A DNA stretch of 64,000 bases, taken from positions 4,426,010-4,490,009 of the forward strand of contig NZ_CP072467.1 in the NCBI RefSeq assembly GCF_018437505.1, written 5' to 3'. The notes beneath the pieces were generated by a model. That model ran no database searches. It was not told the origin of the DNA and was given only the letters and a program-made list of their open reading frames with translations. Position numbers and translations under genes: made by a program. How positions within the stretch are numbered: the first letter of the stretch is position 1; every line of letters begins with the position of its first letter. Origin of the DNA: Spiractinospora alimapuensis (GTDB lineage Bacteria; Actinomycetota; Actinomycetes; Streptosporangiales; Streptosporangiaceae). Positions 7,913-16,275 of this stretch are shown in pieces.

Positions 7913-8773
7913 TCACCGGGGCTTGCGGTTGGCGATTCCCTGCAGTGCGCCGACCGTGAGGGCCCGTGCCTGTGCCTCGCCCGGGCACTGGTGCGGGCCC
8001 GCGCCGAAGCTGAGATGCCGGTCGGCGTCGGGACGTTCGGGCCAGAAAAACTCGGGATGGTTGAACACGTCTGGGTCCCGATTGGCGCTGCCGAGGTCGA
8101 GCTCCACGACGTCTGGGAGTCCGGGATCCTCGGTGCGGCCGCTCTTGGCGGTAACGCGCCTGCGGGTGAGTCGAACCGGGGGGTCGTGGCGCAGGACTTC
8201 GGTGAGGAACGCTTCCGGTGCGTCCGTCGCGCGCCACGCCTCCCACCGGTCGGCCACATTCTCGATGAGGGCCGCGGTCGCGTCGCAGGCCTGGATCATC
8301 AACCCGATCCGCGCGGCCGTGTCCTCGTCGGCGCCACCTCCTCCAGCGCGTACGAGCCGGGCGACCGCGGCGTCCGCCGCCGTGTCGGGCACCGTGTGTG
8401 GATGGTAGACGCGGGCCACCGCCCGCACGTCCTCGGTGACGTCTCCTGTGAATCCCAGCTCCTCGGCGAGCACTCGGACCGGGACCGTCCGGGCGACGTG
8501 GCGGATCCCGTCGGCCCAACCGATGTCTTGGGTGAGAGCCGCCTCGGCGTACGTGGCCGCACGCTCCCGCAATCGGGTCGTGGACGGGTTCGTGAGCATC
8601 GTGGTGACGGCCGCGCGCCGACGTGAGTGTTGTTGGCCGTCGCAGAATCGGACCACGTGTGTGCGAAGCCAGTGCACGTGCGGGGCGTGGGAGCCGTCGT
8701 GATCCCGTGGCACCTCGAACTCGGATGGACAGGTGAGGGCGTCGCGGACCTGGGCATGGGTGGTGATCGCCAT
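7913..8773 (-). CDS. Short cytochrome P450-like protein
   Basis: A 286-residue protein with the P450 landmarks in order: helix-C region DGQQHSRRRAA (about 45-55), an I-helix-like QACDAT (161-166), the ExxR pair EVLR (192-195) and the haem-binding loop FGAGPHQCPG with the thiolate Cys at 263. P450 enzymes use haem to insert oxygen into organic substrates. It is well below the usual 400 residues. The N-terminal beta domain and part of the F-G region are shortened, and the usual acidic I-helix pair is altered. The catalytic core is intact. Its start faces the ArsR-type gene 65 bases away, so the pair probably shares a regulatory region. Redox partners are not nearby. Confidence 0.85.
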   Translation of the reverse strand: MAITTHAQVRDALTCPSEFEVPRDHDGSHAPHVHWLRTHVVRFCDGQQHSRRRAAVTTMLTNPSTTRLRERAATYAEAALTQDIGWADGIRHVARTVPVRVLAEELGFTGDVTEDVRAVARVYHPHTVPDTAADAAVARLVRAGGGGADEDTAARIGLMIQACDATAALIENVADRWEAWRATDAPEAFLTEVLRHDPPVRLTRRRVTAKSGRTEDPGLPDVVELDLGSANRDPDVFNHPEFFWPERPDADRHLSFGAGPHQCPGEAQARALTVGALQGIANRKPR

Positions 8774-8838
8774 GCCGGAACCCTAGGTCCGGTTCGGTTC
8801 GGTGGTGGGCGAACCGTCCCGGCGGCACACTGGAGGTC

Positions 8839-9672
8839 ATGAGCGCGGAGAGCGTAGTACTCGCGGACCTCGCCTCACTCGTCGCCGACCGTACGCGGGC
8901 GTCGGTGTGTACAGCGCTGTTGGACGGGCGGGCCTGGACGTCCGGGGAGTTGGCCCGGTACGCGGGGGTCGCCCCGTCCACGATGAGTGAACACGTGACC
9001 CGGCTGATCGCGGGTGGTCTCCTGGTCGAGGAACGCCAGGGACGGCACCGATACGTCCGTTTGGCAGGCCACGAGACCGCGGAGTTGCTGGAGCGGTTGG
9101 GGTGCGTGGCCGGCCCGGCACCCGAGCCGGTCGGTGGGTTGCGGCGGGTGCGGGCGAACGAGGCCCTGCGGAGGGGACGAACCTGTTATGACCATCTGGC
9201 CGGACGGCTGGGTGTCACCCTCACCGACGCACTGAACCGCACGGGGCTGCTGGACCAGGGCACGGGCTTCGCGTTGACGAACGCCGGCCTGGACTGGTTC
9301 GTCGACGGCATCGGTATGCCTCCCCCAAGCGCGCGGACGCGTCGCCCCCTGGCGCGCGCGTGCCTGGACTGGACCGAACGCCGCCCCCACCTGGCGGGAG
9401 CGGCCGGTGCGTGGATGTGCGACTACCTGCTCGACGCCGACGTACTCACCCGTTCACCGGCCTCCCGCGCCGTACGCCCCACACGTACCGGCGCGGACAC
9501 CCTGCGCGACCTCTTCGATCTCACCGACGAAGAGATCGGCGATATCGCCGGTGACGCCCCACGACGGCGCGTCGACGTTCACGACCGCCTGCCACCGGGA
9601 TCGGGCGGGCCGGCGTCACGGGGCGGTCGCGGTATCGGACTTCGCGGACTGGATCAGTGTGAACACGTGTGA
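8839..9672 (+). CDS. ArsR-family winged-helix transcriptional regulator
   Basis: A 277-residue regulator. Residues about 5-80 form an ArsR-type winged helix (LADLASLVADRTRASVCTALLDG, then SGELARYAGVAPSTMSEHVTRL). The C-terminal half is a longer domain of unknown ligand. There is no cluster of metal-binding cysteines, so metal sensing is unlikely. GGAGGTC lies just before the ATG. It is divergent from the short P450 gene, the likely target. The last 57 bases overlap the 3' end of the convergent ABC ATPase gene, and the final 40 residues (Gly/Arg-rich) look like read-through, suggesting an ancestral stop was lost. Confidence 0.8.
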   Translation: MSAESVVLADLASLVADRTRASVCTALLDGRAWTSGELARYAGVAPSTMSEHVTRLIAGGLLVEERQGRHRYVRLAGHETAELLERLGCVAGPAPEPVGGLRRVRANEALRRGRTCYDHLAGRLGVTLTDALNRTGLLDQGTGFALTNAGLDWFVDGIGMPPPSARTRRPLARACLDWTERRPHLAGAAGAWMCDYLLDADVLTRSPASRAVRPTRTGADTLRDLFDLTDEEIGDIAGDAPRRRVDVHDRLPPGSGGPASRGGRGIGLRGLDQCEHV

Positions 9673-10422
9673 CCGCAGCTCGGCGTAGCGGGGCAGGCTC
9701 TTGGTCGTCACTTGGTCTCGTGGCTGGGGCAGGTCCACCGCCAGGTTCTCCCGGACCGTCGTTGGTGCCCCGGAGAGCACGATGACCCGGTCGGCGAGGT
9801 AGACGGCCTCGTCGATGTCGTGGGTGACGAAGACGATCGTCGTGCTGTACTGGTCGCGAATCCGCAGGACGAGGTCCTCGAGCTCGATGCGGGTCTGGGC
9901 GTCGACGGCGGCGAACGGCTCGTCCATCAGGAGAACATCGGGCTGGTAGGCGAGTCCCCGGGCGATGGCGGCACGCTGTTGCATGCCACCGGACATCTGC
10001 CACGGATAGAGCGACGACTTGCCCTCCAGACCGACGGACGCCAGCGCGCGTTCCCGGCGTTGCGAGCGTTCCGCCTTCGCGTACTTGTTGCGCATGGGAA
10101 GGTCCACGTTGCGGCCGACGGTCATCCAGGGCAGCAGCGACCGGCTGTAGTCCTGGAACACGACCGCCATCCGTTCCGGTGGCGCCACCACGGCCTCGCC
10201 CTCGAACTCGACGTCGCCGGCGGACCTCCCCAGCAGTCCGGCGAGGCATCGAAGCAGAGTCGTCTTCCCCGAACCCGACGGTCCGACGACGCACACGAAC
10301 TCGCCCGCCGTGACCTCGAAGGAGACGTCGGAGAGAACCAGGTGGGCATCGCGTCCGGCGCCGTACTCCTTGCGTAGCCGCGAGACGCGCAGCAGCGCGT
10401 TGGCGGTGGTTGACTCGGACAT
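9616..10422 (-). CDS. ABC importer ATPase (SsuB/TauB/NrtD type)
   Basis: A 268-residue ATPase with Walker A GPSGSGKTT, Q-loop FQDYSRSLLPW, signature MSGGMQQRAAIARGL, Walker B DVLLMDEPFAAVD and the H-loop FVTHDIDEAVYLADRV. The set matches ATPases that energise uptake of sulfonates, taurine, nitrate or related organic anions. It is the last gene of a four-gene operon transcribed leftwards (binding protein, two permeases, ATPase), one base after the second permease. Substrate is not determinable from the ATPase. Confidence 0.92.
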   Translation of the reverse strand: MSESTTANALLRVSRLRKEYGAGRDAHLVLSDVSFEVTAGEFVCVVGPSGSGKTTLLRCLAGLLGRSAGDVEFEGEAVVAPPERMAVVFQDYSRSLLPWMTVGRNVDLPMRNKYAKAERSQRRERALASVGLEGKSSLYPWQMSGGMQQRAAIARGLAYQPDVLLMDEPFAAVDAQTRIELEDLVLRIRDQYSTTIVFVTHDIDEAVYLADRVIVLSGAPTTVRENLAVDLPQPRDQVTTKSLPRYAELRSHVFTLIQSAKSDTATAP

Positions 10423-10423
10423 G

Positions 10424-11212
10424 TCATTCCTTCCCGGTCGCGGCGTGCATTCCGTGCTGCCAGGCGAGCGCCCGCCGTTCCACCCGAAGGAAAAGCAGCG
10501 AGGCGAGGTAGCCCAACGCTCCGAGCAGCAGGGTTCCGGCCCAGGTGTCGGCCACCTCGAACGTCTGTTGGGACAGCAGGATGTAGTAGCCGATCCCGTT
10601 GGTCGAGCCCACCATCTCCGCGACCACGATGAGGATGATGGACAGTTGCAGGCTGGTTCTGAGCCCCGCGAAGATCTGCGGGCTGGCGCTGGGGAGTACG
10701 ACGAACACGAGTTGCTGGAAGAACGTCAACCGGTAGGACCTAGTGACGTCCTCGAGTTGGGAGTCCAGGCCGCGCACGCCGTCGGTGGTGCTCAGCAGCG
10801 TCGGCCACACGGCTCCCAGCACGATGATGAAGATGTTCATCGGCGCCCCGATACCGATGAACAGGATCCCGAACGGAACGAGTACCGGACCGGGCACCGA
10901 ACGCAGGAACAGCACGAGCGGAGCGAGGAGTGCCCTGGCCGTGCGGTTCATCCCGAGGACGATCCCGCCACCGACGCCCAGGATGGACGCGATGGCGAAC
11001 CCGGCCAGGAACTTGCCGACGCTGGGAAGGAGGTCGGAGACGAACCGGTCGATGATCCACTCGTTGACCAGGGATTCGGTGATGACCTGGAGTGGTGGGA
11101 GGTAGACGGGCGTGCTCCCGCTGGAGGCCACCCACCACACGGTGACGACTCCGACGGGGAGCCACGATCGCAGGAGGAGAGTCCGCGGACGTGATCGACG
11201 GCGGGTCGTCAT
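10424..11212 (-). CDS. ABC importer permease (SsuC/TauC type)
   Basis: A 262-residue inner-membrane protein with about six membrane segments and the cytoplasmic EAA loop (RSYRLTFFQQLVFVVLPSASPQIFAGLR) that docks with the ATPase. The family (BPD_transp_1) forms the channel of sulfonate, taurine, nitrate and pyrimidine-precursor importers. It overlaps the upstream permease gene by 4 bases and abuts the ATPase gene. Two different permeases in one operon suggest a heterodimeric channel, whereas SsuC/TauC systems are normally homodimers. Confidence 0.92.
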   Translation of the reverse strand: MTTRRRSRPRTLLLRSWLPVGVVTVWWVASSGSTPVYLPPLQVITESLVNEWIIDRFVSDLLPSVGKFLAGFAIASILGVGGGIVLGMNRTARALLAPLVLFLRSVPGPVLVPFGILFIGIGAPMNIFIIVLGAVWPTLLSTTDGVRGLDSQLEDVTRSYRLTFFQQLVFVVLPSASPQIFAGLRTSLQLSIILIVVAEMVGSTNGIGYYILLSQQTFEVADTWAGTLLLGALGYLASLLFLRVERRALAWQHGMHAATGKE

Positions 11213-12036
11213 GTCGCCTCACTTCGCTGGGACGGGTGCCAGAAGAGCAGGGAACGCTCGGCGGCGCGGAAGATCAGGTTGATCGCCATTCCCAGGACGC
11301 CGGCCGTCAGGATGTAGGCGTACATGACCGGCAAGAGTCCGTTCGCCTGGGCGACGGTGATGGTCTGCCCGAGGCCGGCCGCCCCACCCACCAGTTCGAC
11401 GACAACGGCGACGATGACCGCGAGCGAGGCGGAGATCCGCGCACCCGTCAGGGCGAAGGGAGTCAGGCTGGGCAGGTGAACGCACTTCAGGGTCAGATAC
11501 CACCCGAGTCGGTAGGAGCGTGCCATCTCCAGGGCGACACCGTTCGTCTGCCGCAGGCCGTAGAGCATCTGGGTCAGAAACGGCCAGAGGGCCCCGAACG
11601 CGACGAGTGAGATCTTCATGGTCGGAGCGGGTCCCCACAGCAGGAGACCGAGCGGGATCAGGGCGATGGGTGGGATCGGCTTCAGGAACTCGATCACGAA
11701 GAAGGTCGACTCCTCGACCGACCTGATCAGCCCGATGAGGAACGAGGCGACGGATCCGATCGCGACCGCGATCGCGAGGCCGGCCAGGGCGCCGGACAGG
11801 GTCGCCCACAGGTCCGTCCAGTAGTTGGCCCCGGAGACGGCCTCGCCCCACGCACCAAGCACCGCCCCGGCGCTGGGAATGACGTTGGGATCCACCACGC
11901 CGACCCGAGTGAGCGACTCCCACAGCGCGATCACCGCGACGACGGCGCTCACTCCGAGAGTCCACCGGGTGACGGCGCTGTGTTCCGCGCGTCCCGGAAC
12001 GCGGCGAGAACGGGACGCGGTTGGTGTCTCAGTCAT
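11209..12036 (-). CDS. ABC importer permease (SsuC/TauC type), second subunit
   Basis: A 275-residue permease with a basic N-terminal tail, about six membrane segments and an EAA loop (RSYRLGWYLTLKCVHLPSLTPFALTGAR). It is related to, but clearly different from, the next gene, so the transporter probably uses a heterodimeric channel. Its start lies inside the end of the binding-protein gene (8-base overlap), indicating translational coupling. Confidence 0.92.
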   Translation of the reverse strand: MTETPTASRSRRVPGRAEHSAVTRWTLGVSAVVAVIALWESLTRVGVVDPNVIPSAGAVLGAWGEAVSGANYWTDLWATLSGALAGLAIAVAIGSVASFLIGLIRSVEESTFFVIEFLKPIPPIALIPLGLLLWGPAPTMKISLVAFGALWPFLTQMLYGLRQTNGVALEMARSYRLGWYLTLKCVHLPSLTPFALTGARISASLAVIVAVVVELVGGAAGLGQTITVAQANGLLPVMYAYILTAGVLGMAINLIFRAAERSLLFWHPSQRSEAT

Positions 12037-13048
12037 CGTGGATCACCGTCGCGATATCGATCTGCTGCTCAAGGAACCCGTTCGCGGCCATCACGTCCGC
12101 GACCGACCTCAGACTGTCGGTGCTGAGCTCGCTGCCGTAGGACGGCAGTCGCATCCCCGCCGCGTCCTGTGGATCCATTCCGCCGTGTGTGACGAGGACC
12201 TCCGCCACCAGCTCCGGATCCTCGCGCGCGTGTTCGCCCGCCTGGTGGATCGCTAGGGTGAAGTCGTCCACGAGCTCGGGATTCACGTCGATGAAGGGCT
12301 GCGCGGTGAAGTACAGGGTGGTGGTGGTCTCCGGCGAGAACGCTTGTGAGTAGAGGCCGGTGAGACGCTCGTGCTCGGTGCCCTCACCCTGGGAAAGGAA
12401 GGGCTCGGTCATCGCGGCCGCGTCCACCCGTCCACTCGACAGGGCGCTCACCATGTCCGGGAACGCCATGGACACGAAGGTCACGGCATCGGGGTCACCG
12501 CCGTCGTCCCGGATGACCTGCCCGGCCGCGACGTGGGGCAGCGCGGCCAGCGCGTTGACCGCCACGGTCCGCCCCTCAAGGTCCGCCGGGCGCTCCACGT
12601 CACTGCCGGTGGGGATGACCAGAGCCGTCTCATCGTCCTCCTCCACGGAGTTCAGGGACGAGCTGGCCAGCGCCCGCACCGGGATGCCCTTCTCCACCGC
12701 CGCGAAGAAGGGGGACGTCGCGGCCGTCCCGATCTGGAGCTGACCGTTGAGGACGGACGGAGCCACCGCCGCGGCGTTCTGCATGATGTCCAACTCGACG
12801 TCGATACCGCGTTCCTCGAAGTAGCCCTCCTCCATCGCGATATAGAGGGGAGCGAAGGAGGCGGTGGGGACGACCCCGATCCGGATCGAATCCTCCTCAC
12901 CGATCTCGATCGCGCTTCCTTGCCCTACCCCACAACCGGTGAGCGCGAGGGAGCCCACCATGGCCACGGAGAACACTCGCCGGCCCCACCCTTCGCCACG
13001 CGGGTGGCCGGCCGTCGCGGGGGGCGTGTCTCGCCGCACGGACCTCAT
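12029..13048 (-). CDS. ABC importer substrate-binding lipoprotein (SsuA/NMT1 type)
   Basis: A 339-residue lipoprotein: basic N-terminus, hydrophobic segment and lipobox SLALTGC, then a periplasmic-binding-protein fold of the SsuA/ThiY/NMT1 class (IRIGVVPTASFAPLYIAMEEGYFEERG; QIGTAATSPFFAAVEKGIP). It captures the ligand outside the membrane and delivers it to the two permeases. ATG 13048 has GAGAGGGGG upstream and gives a correctly placed signal peptide; the longer open frame to 13096 does not. First gene of the operon. A large palindrome lies about 190 bases upstream, in the divergent promoter shared with the MBL hydrolase. Confidence 0.9.
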   Translation of the reverse strand: MRSVRRDTPPATAGHPRGEGWGRRVFSVAMVGSLALTGCGVGQGSAIEIGEEDSIRIGVVPTASFAPLYIAMEEGYFEERGIDVELDIMQNAAAVAPSVLNGQLQIGTAATSPFFAAVEKGIPVRALASSSLNSVEEDDETALVIPTGSDVERPADLEGRTVAVNALAALPHVAAGQVIRDDGGDPDAVTFVSMAFPDMVSALSSGRVDAAAMTEPFLSQGEGTEHERLTGLYSQAFSPETTTTLYFTAQPFIDVNPELVDDFTLAIHQAGEHAREDPELVAEVLVTHGGMDPQDAAGMRLPSYGSELSTDSLRSVADVMAANGFLEQQIDIATVIHDD

Positions 13049-13362
13049 CGCGCCCCCTCTCGGCGGGTTGTGGCGCGCGAAGGCGGACCGGAGCACGTGA
13101 CACGAACGTCTCGCCCGCCCCCGCGGAGTCGCCGGAACATGTGCACCTCACAGACCTTGGGTCGAGGCCAGGTCGCTCGGCATCGGCTGAGCACGGCCTT
13201 CGCCGGACATCGTGAACCGCGTCACCCTACGAAGATCGAAAGTCTTCCATTGAATGGAAGACTTTCGATGCGGCGGCTCCACACCTTCGACCCTGTTCGG
13301 GGCGCGCACACTCCGTGCGCGGAGCACGGGTGAGTCATGGAACAGAGGGAGTGGATACCTGT
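13049..13362. other. Divergent intergenic region with operator-like palindrome
   Basis: The 314 bases between the importer operon and the MBL hydrolase carry no credible gene. They hold the 35-bp palindrome described separately and presumably the two back-to-back promoters. Confidence 0.6.
13235..13269. promoter_or_regulatory. 35-bp perfect palindrome, candidate IclR operator
   Basis: Two perfect 16-base arms (ATCGAAAGTCTTCCAT and its complement) flank the trinucleotide TGA. The core TTCCAT-TGA-ATGGAA resembles the TTCC-N-GGAA layout of several IclR-family operators. It lies between two divergent transcription units next to an IclR gene, so an operator role is more likely than a terminator, though either is possible. 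Confidence 0.55.
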
Positions 13363-14253
13363 ATGGAGGTCGTGACGTTGGGGGTCGCGGCGGGCCCCGC
13401 CATTCGCACCCCCGAGGCGGGGATCGCCACCGCGGTCGTCGTGAACGGTCAGAGCTACCTGGTCGACTTCGGCATCGGGTGTACCCGGGCGGCGCGCACC
13501 GCCGGACTGACGGGCCGGGACTTCCGCGCGGGCTTCGTCACCCACCTGCACTCCGATCACGTCGCGGAACTGCCGGCGTTCCTGCTGTGGAACTGGGGGC
13601 GACCCGTCGACGGGTTCACCACGCCCTTCACCGTCCACGGACCCGCCCCGGACCCGCGCGAGGGCCGGCCCCGCGGTGGCACCAAGGCGATGGTGCGATC
13701 GGTGCTGGACGCCTTCTCCTATGACATCGCCGTCCGTACCGAAGACGAGGGGCGTCCCCCACTGGACAGCCTGGTGCGAGTCCACGAGATCACGCCGACC
13801 GACACTTCGGGGCCCATCCCCGTCTACACCGACGAGCACGTGACCGTAACCGCGGTGCTGGTCGAGCATCCACCGGTGTTCCCCGCGTTCGCCTTCCGGT
13901 TCGACACGGCGGACGCGTCCGTGACGCTGTCCGGAGACACGGCGGAGTGCGAGGCCCTCGTCGAGCTCGCCGGGGGAACCGACGTCCTGATCCATGAGGC
14001 GGTCGCTCTCGACTATTACCGGGACCGAGGGTTCGACTCGGCGTTCCTGCGGCACCAGGAGCGATCGCACACAACGCCACAGGGAGCGGGGCGGATCGCA
14101 CGGCGCGCGGGAGCGCGTCGGCTCGTACTGTCGCACCTCGCGGGGATCGCCCCGCCGGAGTACTGGCGGAGGAGCGCCGAGGAGACGTTCGACGGTCCCG
14201 TCTCCGTGGCGAGCAGCGGGGATCGATTCGTCGTCAGCCCACCGTCGGACTGA
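13363..14253 (+). CDS. Metallo-beta-lactamase-fold hydrolase
   Basis: A 296-residue hydrolase with the metal-binding motif THLHSDH (around residue 58), further ligands SGDTAEC and IHEA, and a C-terminal LSHLAG. The arrangement resembles the RNase Z/arylsulfatase branch of the metallo-beta-lactamase superfamily, which uses two zinc ions to hydrolyse ester, phosphodiester or sulfate-ester bonds. No signal peptide. ATG 13363 is preferred, with GAGGGAG about 12 bases upstream; an ATG-like start at 13315 adds residues without family similarity. It is divergent from the importer and convergent with the IclR gene, overlapping it by 20 bases. It may process the imported compound. Confidence 0.82.
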   Translation: MEVVTLGVAAGPAIRTPEAGIATAVVVNGQSYLVDFGIGCTRAARTAGLTGRDFRAGFVTHLHSDHVAELPAFLLWNWGRPVDGFTTPFTVHGPAPDPREGRPRGGTKAMVRSVLDAFSYDIAVRTEDEGRPPLDSLVRVHEITPTDTSGPIPVYTDEHVTVTAVLVEHPPVFPAFAFRFDTADASVTLSGDTAECEALVELAGGTDVLIHEAVALDYYRDRGFDSAFLRHQERSHTTPQGAGRIARRAGARRLVLSHLAGIAPPEYWRRSAEETFDGPVSVASSGDRFVVSPPSD

Positions 14254-15040
14254 TCCCCCCGCCCGGGAGATCCCGGGGGACGTCCACCGAATGCCGCAAC
14301 TGCCTGGTGATTCCCCGGGCCGCGACCTGCAGGACAGGGACGATGGCCCCGGGGTTCACCGCGTGACCCATGACGACCACCCCCAAGGCGGCGACCACAC
14401 GCCGGTCCGCCCCCGTGACGGGGATCGCCACCCCCGATGTCCCCACCGCGGCCTCGCCGGAGGTGGTCGCGTAGCCGCGTCGGCGCACTGTGGCCAGTTC
14501 ACGGCGTAGCCGCGCGGGTTCCACCTCCGTCTGCGGCGTGTATCGACGTGGCTGGTCCAGGGCCCGGGAGACGATCTCCTCGTCTTCGGCGTAGGCCAGC
14601 AGGACCTTGCCGCCCGCGCAGGCGTGCGCGCTCATCCGCTCGCCGACCCGCAACACCGCCTGACCGACGTCCGTCCCGCCCAGACGCTCCAGGAGAAGGG
14701 CCGAGCCACCGTCCAGGGTGAAGAGGTTGACGACGTTCTTCGTGACCTGCAGAACATCCTGCATGTAGGGCCGGGCGACCTCGTTGAGTCCACGATGGAC
14801 GGGAGCGAGGAGTCCGAGACTCCAGATGCGGTGACCGATCTGGTAGACCCCATCCGTGCGGACGAGCGCTCCCCACGTCACCAGCTCGGCCACGAGGCGG
14901 TGGGTGGTGGCCAGGGGCAGCCCCGAGCGTCTGGAGATCTCGCTGAGGGTGAGGGCGACGTGGCCGACGTCGAACGTGCCGAGCACGCTGAGGGCCCGAC
15001 CGGTGACGGATCGGGGGGACTGGTTGACTGCGCCGCACAT
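14234..15040 (-). CDS. IclR-family transcriptional regulator
   Basis: A 268-residue regulator. The N-terminal winged helix (residues about 10-75: LSVLGTFDVGHVALTLSEISRRSGLPLATTHRLVAEL) is followed by an effector domain (residues about 85-260: HACAGGKVLLAYAEDEE; ATTSGEAAVGTSGVAIPVTG). ATG 15040 is set by AGGAGG six bases upstream; the open frame to 15160 is not protein-like. Its 3' end overlaps the MBL hydrolase antisense by 20 bases. The neighbouring palindrome at 13235 is the obvious candidate site, making it the likely regulator of the importer and hydrolase. Confidence 0.92.
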   Translation of the reverse strand: MCGAVNQSPRSVTGRALSVLGTFDVGHVALTLSEISRRSGLPLATTHRLVAELVTWGALVRTDGVYQIGHRIWSLGLLAPVHRGLNEVARPYMQDVLQVTKNVVNLFTLDGGSALLLERLGGTDVGQAVLRVGERMSAHACAGGKVLLAYAEDEEIVSRALDQPRRYTPQTEVEPARLRRELATVRRRGYATTSGEAAVGTSGVAIPVTGADRRVVAALGVVVMGHAVNPGAIVPVLQVAARGITRQLRHSVDVPRDLPGGGISPTVG

Positions 15041-15178
15041 GCTGGTCCTCCTAGCGCGAGGGTAGTGACCCGCGCTCCCGGAATGGACGACGACGCAGGT
15101 GAAACGGCCGCTATCGGTCAGTAGGAACCGCTGGTGCGGGGGCATGGCCTGCACGGACATGGGCTAACGTGACCCGTT

Positions 15179-16078
15179 ATGGGCATGCTTGGCGACTATC
15201 CGAACGAACCTCCGCCGCAGTACCCGGTGGGCGGGCCACAACGCGGGAACCGCGCGATCGGTATCACTGTCGCCGTTCTGGGCGGACTGACCCTGGTGCT
15301 CACCGTCATCGTGGTCATCGTTCTGGTTCTGCGCCTTCAGTCGTCGGACGAGGGCACCACCGCTGACGACATCCCCATTCCCCCGGTCGAGTCGGAGGAG
15401 AGCGCCTCGGAGGAGGGGCCCGAGGACGCGGACGACGACGAGGAGGACGAGCCCGAGTCGGACGAGAACGCGCGGGTCTCCGCCACGATCGAGGGGTGGC
15501 AGGGGGTCGCGGCGCAGCGTCGCCCGTTGGAGTACGACGTCCCCTCCGATTGGATCATCGAGAGCCCGGGCATGCTGCACGGATTCGAGGAGGAGGACCC
15601 CGACGCCCCCTTCGGCTACAGTCCGCGCGTCACGATGTCCGGCGTGTCCTACTTCCCGTCGCGCGAGGACGGGTGTGAGGAGACGGGGCCCGGTTCGGGC
15701 AAGGTCGGAAGCTCCGGCATGGGGGAGATGGTCGACACGGCGAGCGGTGCCGAGGCGATGGCGACGGAGTGGGCCGAGGCCGCCTACGAGCACGACGACG
15801 GCGCCCCCCAACTGTCGGCCGCGGAGGTGAGCCCCTTCGAGGCCAACGGCCTGGAGGGCCACATCGCCACCGTCGACGTCGTCCCCAGCGCCGCCGACTG
15901 CTATCCCGAGTCGGCACAGGTGAACGTGGCCAGCGTGGAGTTCCCCGACGAGAACGACGTCTACAACTTCATCCTCTACGCCGACACCAGCGGCTCCGTG
16001 GCCCCCGAAGCCGACGACGTCGAGACGATCCTCACCACCCTCCGCCCACAGGACGGCTGGGTCGACCCGGACGACTGA
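15179..16078 (+). CDS. Membrane-anchored extracellular protein with acidic linker
   Basis: A 299-residue protein. A Pro/Gly-rich cytoplasmic N-terminus of about 24 residues leads to one membrane segment (ITVAVLGGLTLVLTVIVVIVLVL). A strongly acidic linker (EDADDDEEDEPESDE) and an extracellular domain of about 190 residues with two cysteines (DGCEETG, ADCYPES) follow. The domain looks like the actinobacterial DUF8017-type modules found behind such anchors, but I am not certain. No enzyme motif. Starts divergently from the IclR gene. Confidence 0.75.
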   Translation: MGMLGDYPNEPPPQYPVGGPQRGNRAIGITVAVLGGLTLVLTVIVVIVLVLRLQSSDEGTTADDIPIPPVESEESASEEGPEDADDDEEDEPESDENARVSATIEGWQGVAAQRRPLEYDVPSDWIIESPGMLHGFEEEDPDAPFGYSPRVTMSGVSYFPSREDGCEETGPGSGKVGSSGMGEMVDTASGAEAMATEWAEAAYEHDDGAPQLSAAEVSPFEANGLEGHIATVDVVPSAADCYPESAQVNVASVEFPDENDVYNFILYADTSGSVAPEADDVETILTTLRPQDGWVDPDD

Positions 16079-16102
16079 TAGGGGCCCGTGCGCCAGACGA
16101 CG

Positions 16103-16126
16103 AAGCTGTCCGCTAGCGGACAGCTT
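16103..16126 (+). terminator. 24-bp perfect palindrome, probable terminator
   Basis: AAGCTGTCCGCT followed directly by its exact complement, 24 bases after the membrane-protein stop. It would fold into a stable stem with minimal loop. Position suggests a terminator. Confidence 0.5.
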
Positions 16127-16275
16127 TCGACGCTGGGCTGGGCTCGGCGGCGGGGAAATGTAATCACCCAGCGTTACCCAGTCCTGGTCCCGCGCCTCGG
16201 GGACGGTGGCTAGCGGTAGGCATTGCTGTCTTGGACTAGAAAGCGCGTGTGGGTTTCCTCGGTAGCATCCCGGGG

